Made by a program: the position numbers and the translations under genes. A DNA stretch of 6,822 nt from an uncultured Peptococcaceae bacterium. GTDB lineage: Bacteria; Bacillota; Peptococcia; Peptococcales; Peptococcaceae. Location: assembly GCA_937976375.1 (NCBI GenBank), contig CALJRU010000067.1, forward strand, positions 1 to 6,822, read 5' to 3'. The stretch's first letter is position 1. Every line of letters starts with the position of its first letter. Below the pieces are notes generated by a model. The model did no database searches, was not told where the DNA came from, and saw only the letters and a program-made list of their open reading frames with translations. Of the stretch, positions 1-4,553 are shown piece after piece.

Positions 1-132
1 TGTAGCGTCGCTAGCTTTTGCTAGACAAATTGTAGCGTCGCTAGCTTTTGCTAGACAAATTGTAGCGTCGCTAGCTTTTGCTAGACAAATTGCAGCATTG
101 CTAGCTTTCGCTAGAAAAATTGCAGCATCGCT
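1..132. repeat. 30-bp tandem repeat array, continuing past the left edge
   Basis: Three identical 30-bp copies lie at 1-30, 31-60 and 61-90. A diverged fourth is at 91-120, and about 12 bases of a fifth are at 121-132. The unit can be split into 10-bp modules TCGCTAGCTT, TTGCTAGACA and AATTGTAGCG. Each copy contains the perfect inverted repeat CTAGC-TTTT-GCTAG; in the fourth copy the loop changes to TTTC but both stem arms are kept. There are no spacers between copies. One plus frame stays open from base 2 to 439 and would repeat the decapeptide VASLAFARQI, but no start with a ribosome binding site is visible for it. The array probably extends leftward out of the window. Function unknown. Confidence 0.95.
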
Positions 133-356
133 GGACAGCCTGGCGTTTGCACAAGCAAACGGAACATGTTTTACCATCGTGCCTGCTGCCTGCAACGCAT
201 TTCCCCCCTTCATCCTCACCGCCTGCCAAACAATGCCAGCCTGCCCTCCTGGCCATCACCAGAGGATAAGGCCCCGCCTCCGTGGTGCAGCGGCAGCTGC
301 ACACACCCGCCCCAGCAAAGCGCAGCCAGGCGTCAACAATAGAGAGATATATAGAT
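133..356. other. Unassigned sequence between repeat arrays
   Basis: No credible gene or RNA gene is seen here. The only clear structure is a perfect hairpin at 144-161 (CGTTTGC, loop ACAA, GCAAACG). It has no T run directly after it on either strand, so it is not a standard terminator. An open plus frame crosses the stretch, but its low-complexity product and lack of a ribosome binding site argue against translation. Confidence 0.5.
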
Positions 357-440
357 CCTTTGCTTTTACCTTCGCCTTATCCTTAACCTTATCCTTAACT
401 TTATCCTTTACCCTTACCTTTGCCTTATCCTTAGCTTGAT
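357..440. repeat. 12-bp pyrimidine-rich tandem repeat array
   Basis: Seven 12-bp units run without a gap from 357. They are variants of CCTTAACCTTAT, itself two hexamers of the form CCTTAN. The central copies at 381-392 and 393-404 are closest to the consensus, and the last one (429-440, CCTTAGCTTGAT) grades into the 40-bp array that starts at 441. The plus strand is almost purely C, T and A, so the strands are strongly asymmetric. The minus strand would read as a lysine/aspartate/alanine/valine-rich peptide, which is the trivial result of the repeat. Function unknown. Confidence 0.85.
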
Positions 441-786
441 TCGCTTGCAAATTTCAAGCATCGCTTGGATTCGCTTGCATTCGCTTGCAAATTTCAAGCA
501 TCGCTTGGATGCGCTTGCGTTCGCTTGCAAGTTTCAAGCATCGCTTGCATTCGCTTGCGTTTGCTTGCAAGTTTCAAGCGTCGCTTGGATTCGCTTGGAT
601 TTGCTTGCAAGTTTCAAGCGTCGCTTGGATTCGCTTGCGTTCGCTTGCAAATTTCAAGCGTCGCTTGGATGCGCTTGCGTTCGCTTGCAAGTTTCAAGCG
701 TCGCTTGGATTCGCTTGGATTCGCTTGCAAGTTTCAAGCATCGCTTGGATTCGCTTGGATTCGCTTGCAAGTTTCAAGCATCGCTT
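441..786. repeat. 40-bp tandem repeat array, eight full copies plus a partial one
   Basis: Full copies start at 441, 481, 521, 561, 601, 641, 681 and 721, and a partial copy covers 761-786. Each unit is four 10-bp modules, three of them variants of TCGCTTGNNT or TCGCTTGCAA and the fourth RTTTCAAGCR. The 17-base core GCTTGCAARTTTCAAGC is the same in all nine copies apart from the A/G position, and contains the inverted repeat GCTTG/CAAGC around a 7-base loop. Most differences between copies fall in the other half of the unit (GGAT, GCAT or GCGT endings). Because 40 is not a multiple of 3 and the unit has no plus-strand stop triplets, all three plus frames are open through the array. No start there has a ribosome binding site. 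Function unknown. Confidence 0.97.
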
Positions 787-840
787 TTTCGCCATGATTG
801 TTGCTGCATCGAAAACAGCCATGGCGCCTCCCTCACCAAC

Positions 841-880
841 AAAAAAACACCCTGCACACCGTTAAACGATGTGCAGGGTG
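841..880 (-). terminator. Rho-independent terminator of the SLH surface-protein gene
   Basis: A perfect 11-bp stem pairs 848-858 (CACCCTGCACA) with 870-880 (TGTGCAGGGTG) around an 11-base loop. Reading the minus strand, the stem is followed by seven T residues (841-847). It lies 112 bases after the stop codon of the surface-protein gene, so the transcript would have a short 3' untranslated stretch (881-992) in which nothing else was seen. It also separates that gene from the repeat arrays. Confidence 0.9.
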
Positions 881-992
881 AATGGTTACAGGTCCCGACA
901 GCCAGAAAGCCTGCCGGTGTCTGTCAATCGGTCGCAAAGCTGCGTGACAGATCTGCGTGTGTGCTGAGCGTGTCAGAAAGGACCCGTTATGA

Positions 993-2879
993 TTATGTCA
1001 GATACCGCTCGAGCACCGCGGCCACTTGTGCTCTTGTGGAGAGGCCTTGTGGCTGAAAGGTGCTGTCCTCATAGCCGCCGAGCAAGCCACTGCCAACTGC
1101 CCATTCAACAGAATCCTTCGCCCAGTCGCTGACGCTTGCGGCGTCGCTGTAGTGGGCGAGGCTGCCGCTGGCGGTGACGTCGAGGCCTTTATATTCTGCG
1201 TAATTCCGCAGGATGGCGGCCATTTGCTCGCGGGTGATGGCGGCGTTTGGCTGGAAGGTGCCGTCGTCAAAGCCGTTGACCACGCCGACGCTGGCTGCCC
1301 AGTTCACAGCCTGGGCGTACCAGTCGCCGTCAGCCACGTCGGTGAAGTCACTGCCGCTGGCTTGCGGGCTGCCTTCCAGGCGATGGAGCACGGCCACGAG
1401 CATGGCGCGGCTGAGGCTGGTGTTTGGCTCAAAGGTCGTCGCCGAGGTGCCGGTCATCAGCCCCTGGCTGTAGGCAAATCCGACCGACCCATAAAACCAG
1501 TCGCCCGCGCTCACGTCAGTGAATGGCAAAGTGCCAGAGAGCACGCTCAACGTGGTGTCTTCTTCAAAAACATAGCTTGTTGGATCAATAACAGTGTTGT
1601 TGCCATCAACCACCACCTCGCCGTCAGCAAGACTTGGGAGCTCGTCAACAGGCAGCATGCTGCCTTTTTCCAGGTACCAGGTCGTGATCTGCGCGTGATG
1701 CACCAAGCGTACCCGCACCGGCACCGACAAGCTGTCTTCAAAAGCCAGCAGATCCGGCATCGCAGACGCCTGCCCCCAAGCCGGCGCGTCCTGCCCCTGA
1801 TTCAGCAGCCAGGCCACTTCACCCGACGCATATTGCGCGGAGGCCTTGGCGTCAATGCTGCGCTCGTCACTCCACTCGGTGGCGTTGCCAACGCCACCCT
1901 CGCAGGTCGTGTCAAGCCAGTAACTGTCTGTCAATTTGTACGAATTATTCCCGCAAAGCCCGCCGACAAACGCATTGTCTTCGCCGCTGACGAGGCCATC
2001 GTTGCTGCAATGAGCGATGCTGTTTTCGTTCCAGCCACAAATCCCACCAACGGCTGCAGCCTCAAACGTCGCGCTGACAGGGGCGCTGTTGCGGCAGTTT
2101 TCAATAGAGGTAGAACTTGAACCCATAAATTGATAGCCGCAGATCCCACCGGTATTTTCGATGTGGGAGCCGGTATTGACCACCGCGCCATTGTTGATGC
2201 AGTATGTCACGGTGCCATTGTTGTTGCCGCCGCAGATGCCGCCGAGGGAGAACGATCCGGTGGAACGAATCACACCCTCATTGACGCACTCGCTGATGAT
2301 ACCCTCGTTAAGGCCGCAGATGCCGCCAATTTGCAGGCTGTAGCCGGCCACACTGCTGCTATTGACGCAGCCAGTGATGGTGCCCTCGTTCATCCCACAA
2401 AAGGCGCCAATGTTCGAATCGCCCCAGGAAATGAAACTGTCCGCAAGGGTCAGATCTTTCAGCACGCCGGTTTCGCCAATTATGCTGAATAGGCCAACAT
2501 AACTGTCGGTGCTGTCAATAACCATCCCGCGGATGCTGAAGCCAGCACCGTCAAAGGTACCGGTGAATCCAGGCCCGTCAAAGCCGCCGCCCATCGGTGT
2601 CCATTGGGTGTAGGCACTGCTCTCGCCGTTGAGCGCGCCGTTTTCATCCAACACATTCTCGTTGATCATGATGTCTGCGGTCAGCACCGCGCAGGCGTCA
2701 ACATCACCGCCATTGACCTGCTCCGCGAACCAGTAAAGGTCGTCTGCATCAGCAATTTGATAAGGCGACGCAGCGCTGCCGTCACCAGCCGGCGCCGCCC
2801 AAGCCACAGTTGGTCCAAGCAGCACGGCGCCGCAAAGCAGGGCCAGAATGAGCAGGCCTTGAAAAAATCGTCGTTTCAT
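993..2879 (-). CDS. Secreted SLH-domain surface protein with GLUG-like cysteine-paired repeats
   Basis: The 628-residue product is probably exported and held on the cell wall. Residues 1-28 form a signal peptide (KRR, a hydrophobic core, then AWA before the predicted cut at about 28/29). The segment at 36-58 (ASPYQIADADDLYWFAEQVN) is typical of the start of GLUG-repeat proteins. Residues about 155-330 hold six GLUG-like repeats of the form GGICG...NxGxIxxCxNxG, each with a cysteine pair: 161/171, 188/198, 216/227, 247/262, 281/291 and 309/326. Residues about 385-449 resemble a short beta-rich linker. Three SLH domains follow at about 452-500, 512-560 and 576-624, with the motif variants SRAM, TREQ and TRAQ. 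SLH domains are known to bind secondary cell-wall polymers; the role of the repeats is unknown. The ATG is preceded by AAAGGAGG (2888-2895) at 8-base spacing. The gene has its own promoter and terminator, so it looks monocistronic. Family assignment is confident; the specific function is not known. Confidence 0.93.
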   Translation of the reverse strand: MKRRFFQGLLILALLCGAVLLGPTVAWAAPAGDGSAASPYQIADADDLYWFAEQVNGGDVDACAVLTADIMINENVLDENGALNGESSAYTQWTPMGGGFDGPGFTGTFDGAGFSIRGMVIDSTDSYVGLFSIIGETGVLKDLTLADSFISWGDSNIGAFCGMNEGTITGCVNSSSVAGYSLQIGGICGLNEGIISECVNEGVIRSTGSFSLGGICGGNNNGTVTYCINNGAVVNTGSHIENTGGICGYQFMGSSSTSIENCRNSAPVSATFEAAAVGGICGWNENSIAHCSNDGLVSGEDNAFVGGLCGNNSYKLTDSYWLDTTCEGGVGNATEWSDERSIDAKASAQYASGEVAWLLNQGQDAPAWGQASAMPDLLAFEDSLSVPVRVRLVHHAQITTWYLEKGSMLPVDELPSLADGEVVVDGNNTVIDPTSYVFEEDTTLSVLSGTLPFTDVSAGDWFYGSVGFAYSQGLMTGTSATTFEPNTSLSRAMLVAVLHRLEGSPQASGSDFTDVADGDWYAQAVNWAASVGVVNGFDDGTFQPNAAITREQMAAILRNYAEYKGLDVTASGSLAHYSDAASVSDWAKDSVEWAVGSGLLGGYEDSTFQPQGLSTRAQVAAVLERYLT

Positions 2880-2971
2880 GGTTGTTTCCTCCTTTTATGT
2901 CGTCATTGTTCCTTCGCCGTCAGTCAGGGGCTGCCCCCTTTCTTAAACACAGCAAAATATTATTATTCTTC

Positions 2972-2980
2972 ATTATACCA
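2972..2980 (-). promoter_or_regulatory. Extended -10 promoter of the surface-protein gene
   Basis: On the minus strand this reads TGGTATAAT, a perfect -10 hexamer (2972-2977) with the TGn extension. No good -35 hexamer is present at 16-18 bp spacing, which fits an extended -10 promoter. Transcription would start near 2965, giving a leader of about 86 bases before the ATG at 2879. The leader contains the short self-complementary sequence GGGGCTGCCCC (2927-2937), but no riboswitch was recognised. Confidence 0.75.
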
Positions 2981-3170
2981 AAGAAAAAAACGCCTGGGTA
3001 TCACTCTTTTTGAGGCCAAAAAGTATGAGTGCCGCGCAAAGCCAGTCTGGGCGCGGCTTTGCACGGACAGCTGCTGACAAAATTTTTTTAATTTTTTTGC
3101 AGTACGGTGCTTTTTGCTCCTAACACAGGGCGAACAGGCTGTGCCAGCGCCGACTGTAAAAGCCCGAAAG
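2981..3170. other. Structured intergenic region upstream of the surface-protein promoter
   Basis: No gene is convincing here. A perfect inverted repeat at 3006-3023 (CTTTTTG, loop AGGC, CAAAAAG) is centred about 50 bases upstream of the predicted start of transcription. Next come two overlapping stems that cannot form together: GCCGCGC 3031-3037 with GCGCGGC 3051-3057, or GCAAAGCC 3036-3043 with GGCTTTGC 3055-3062. An A/T tract covers 3079-3098. A minus-strand frame crosses the region, but it starts with GTG, lacks a ribosome binding site and runs through a terminator hairpin. The region could hold an operator, a small RNA or just transcription debris between genes; the sequence does not decide. 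Confidence 0.45.
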
Positions 3171-3202
3171 AAAACAGCAGCGTCTCTCCCGCTGCTGTTT
3201 TT
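3171..3202. terminator. Bidirectional terminator-like hairpin
   Basis: AAAACAGCAGCG (3171-3182) pairs perfectly with CGCTGCTGTTTT (3190-3201) around a 7-base loop. The plus strand continues as TTTTTCTTTT (3198-3207), the better T run; the minus strand continues as TTTTCTTTC. On the minus strand it could be a back-up terminator behind the regulator gene. On the plus strand it would end a transcript for which no gene is visible. Confidence 0.7.
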
Positions 3203-3213
3203 CTTTTGCACAC

Positions 3214-3245
3214 AAAAAACGACGGCCCCGGAGGACCGTCGTTTT
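3214..3245 (-). terminator. Rho-independent terminator of the regulator gene
   Basis: AAAACGACGG (3216-3225) pairs with CCGTCGTTTT (3236-3245) around a 10-base loop. On the minus strand the GC stem is followed by six T residues (3214-3219). It begins 33 bases after the stop codon at 3279. Confidence 0.85.
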
Positions 3246-3278
3246 CTATTGTATTGTTTTGTCAGAACCCGCTGGCGC

Positions 3279-4427
3279 TCAGCGCAGCATGTAGCGTTCG
3301 AGGTCTTTGCGATATTGTATGCCGAGCTTGCGAAAGGCCTTGGAAAGGTGGCTTTTGACAGTGTACAGCGACAGACTCAGGTGGTCGGCGATTTCCTGGT
3401 TGGTCCAGCCGTGGGTGGCGAGCATGCAGATGGAAAATTCGGTGGTGCTGAGGTTGTCGGCCACGTCTTCGCCAGTGATGGGGTTGTGCACCTGGCGCCA
3501 GCCGGCGGAAAAGCGATAGGTGATGTCGATGATGCGCTTGAAGTCGTCGGGCCAGCGCGGCTTGATGACGGCTTCGAGCATGCCGCCGAGCAGGCCGTGG
3601 TGCTCGCCAAAGCCTTCGATGAGGTCGTCGGGCTGGGCGATGTTCCAGGCGGCGAGCAGGTGGTGTTCGGCCAGGGGCAGGTTCTTCAGGGTGACGGCGT
3701 TCATCACCGCGACAAGGTGCAGGTAAATGGCCGGGATGGGGTAGGTGTCTGGCTCAATGGAAAGGGCCGTTTCCACGATGCCAAGGCTCTTGGCGTGGTC
3801 GCCTTGGAGGTAGGTGTGGTGTGCCTGCACATAGAGGGCGAACTGGCGCAGCCCAGGCGGCAGGTGGCGCAGGGTGTCGCGGAGGTCGTCGGCGCCAGCC
3901 AGCGGCGGCAGATGCAGCAGCACAGCTGCCGTGGTGACGATAAAGACAGCGGCGGCGTGCAGCCCAGGCGAGGCGGCGACGGCAGGATCGTCGAGGCTGG
4001 CGCGCACCTGTTCCAGGGCGCGGCGCACGCGATGGGGCTGACCTAGGGTGAGGTTGGCGTAGGCGTAGATCAGGCAGGCCGACAGGCGCAGCGCCGCATC
4101 GGGATGGGAAAGATACAGCTCGGCGGCGCAGGCAGCTTCTTCGGCATGGCCGCTGAAATAGTAAAATTCGGCCAGGGCAATGTTGCGCAGGTGCTCGTCG
4201 GCGATGGCTTCGACGGTGTCGAGGCAGTGGCCTGGGACAAAGGCGGTGTTCATCAATGGCATGGGCAGGTGGGCAGTGTGCGGCGGCGGCGTTGTGTCGG
4301 CAGGAATGTACCAGCCGTCGGCGCGCTTGACAGCGCCGGGCAGGCGCCCGCTTTGGCAGAGACGCACGAGCCAGTCCGTAGCGCAGTGCCATTGGGCTGC
4401 TGCCTGCTGCACAGTGATGTAAGCCAT
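3279..4427 (-). CDS. Transcriptional regulator with N-terminal excisionase-like HTH and C-terminal LuxR/GerE HTH
   Basis: This 382-residue product has a DNA-binding fold at each end. Residues 2-43 (YITVQQAAAQW ... GRLPGAVKRADGWYIPAD) match the excisionase/MerR-like helix-turn-helix type: a hydrophobic helix, a tryptophan, then an arginine/lysine wing ending in WYIP. Residues about 325-380 are a GerE domain (LSTTE, NQEIADHL, YTVKSHLSKAFRKLGI), the DNA-contacting domain of LuxR-type regulators. The middle (about 75-310) is rich in alanine and leucine and looks helical, like TPR or MalT-type repeats, which often bind a ligand or a protein. There is no receiver domain, membrane segment or signal peptide, so it should be cytoplasmic. 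The ATG has AGAGGAGG (4436-4443) at 8-base spacing, and no earlier in-frame ATG is seen after the promoter. It is flanked by terminators on both sides, so it is its own unit. The target and signal are unknown; the neighbouring surface-protein gene is only a guess. The C-terminal domain is certain, the N-terminal one likely. Confidence 0.92.
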   Translation of the reverse strand: MAYITVQQAAAQWHCATDWLVRLCQSGRLPGAVKRADGWYIPADTTPPPHTAHLPMPLMNTAFVPGHCLDTVEAIADEHLRNIALAEFYYFSGHAEEAACAAELYLSHPDAALRLSACLIYAYANLTLGQPHRVRRALEQVRASLDDPAVAASPGLHAAAVFIVTTAAVLLHLPPLAGADDLRDTLRHLPPGLRQFALYVQAHHTYLQGDHAKSLGIVETALSIEPDTYPIPAIYLHLVAVMNAVTLKNLPLAEHHLLAAWNIAQPDDLIEGFGEHHGLLGGMLEAVIKPRWPDDFKRIIDITYRFSAGWRQVHNPITGEDVADNLSTTEFSICMLATHGWTNQEIADHLSLSLYTVKSHLSKAFRKLGIQYRKDLERYMLR

Positions 4428-4460
4428 GATGATGTCCTCCTCTACGTGATGTTTGCCTCT

Positions 4461-4489
4461 ATTATATCCTTTTTTGAGAACAGGCGCAA
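4461..4489 (-). promoter_or_regulatory. Promoter of the regulator gene
   Basis: On the minus strand TTGCGC (4484-4489) is followed after 17 bases by a perfect TATAAT (4461-4466). Only the TTG half of the -35 hexamer matches the consensus. Transcription would start near 4454, about 27 bases before the ATG and just upstream of the ribosome binding site. The promoter lies directly after the purL terminator. Confidence 0.7.
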
Positions 4490-4511
4490 ACGCTCTGCCC
4501 GCTCCACCACG

Positions 4512-4541
4512 AAAAAAACACCCCCGCGCTGGCGAGGGTGT
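4512..4541 (-). terminator. Rho-independent terminator of purL
   Basis: On the minus strand the segment 4541-4518 folds into a 10-bp stem (ACACCCTCGC with GCGGGGGTGT, one G-T pair) closed by a CAGC tetraloop. It is followed by a T run to 4512. It starts 12 bases after the purL stop codon and separates purL from the regulator gene. Confidence 0.92.
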
Positions 4542-4553
4542 TGGGTGATGCGA

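Noticed and set aside
1..120. CRISPR array, suggested by regular 30-bp direct repeats
   Set aside because: The repeats are head to tail with no unique spacers, and no cas-like gene is present in the window.
436..1056. Plus-strand coding regions across the 40-bp array
   Set aside because: They exist because the repeat lacks stop triplets. Starts have no ribosome binding site, and the longest frame runs through the minus-strand terminator and into the 3' end of the surface-protein gene.
1026..2120. A 364-residue plus-strand frame opposite the surface-protein gene
   Set aside because: It is antisense to a gene with a clear signal peptide, GLUG-like repeats and SLH domains, and matches no family.
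2817..2843. Lipoprotein signal (cysteine 16 of the surface protein)
   Set aside because: The residues before Cys16 (LALL) do not fit a lipobox, and a normal signal peptidase site (AWA-A) follows at 28/29.
2963..3211. An 82-residue minus-strand reading frame between the two genes
   Set aside because: It starts with GTG without a ribosome binding site, reads through the terminator hairpin at 3171-3202, overlaps the surface-protein promoter, and has no recognisable domain.
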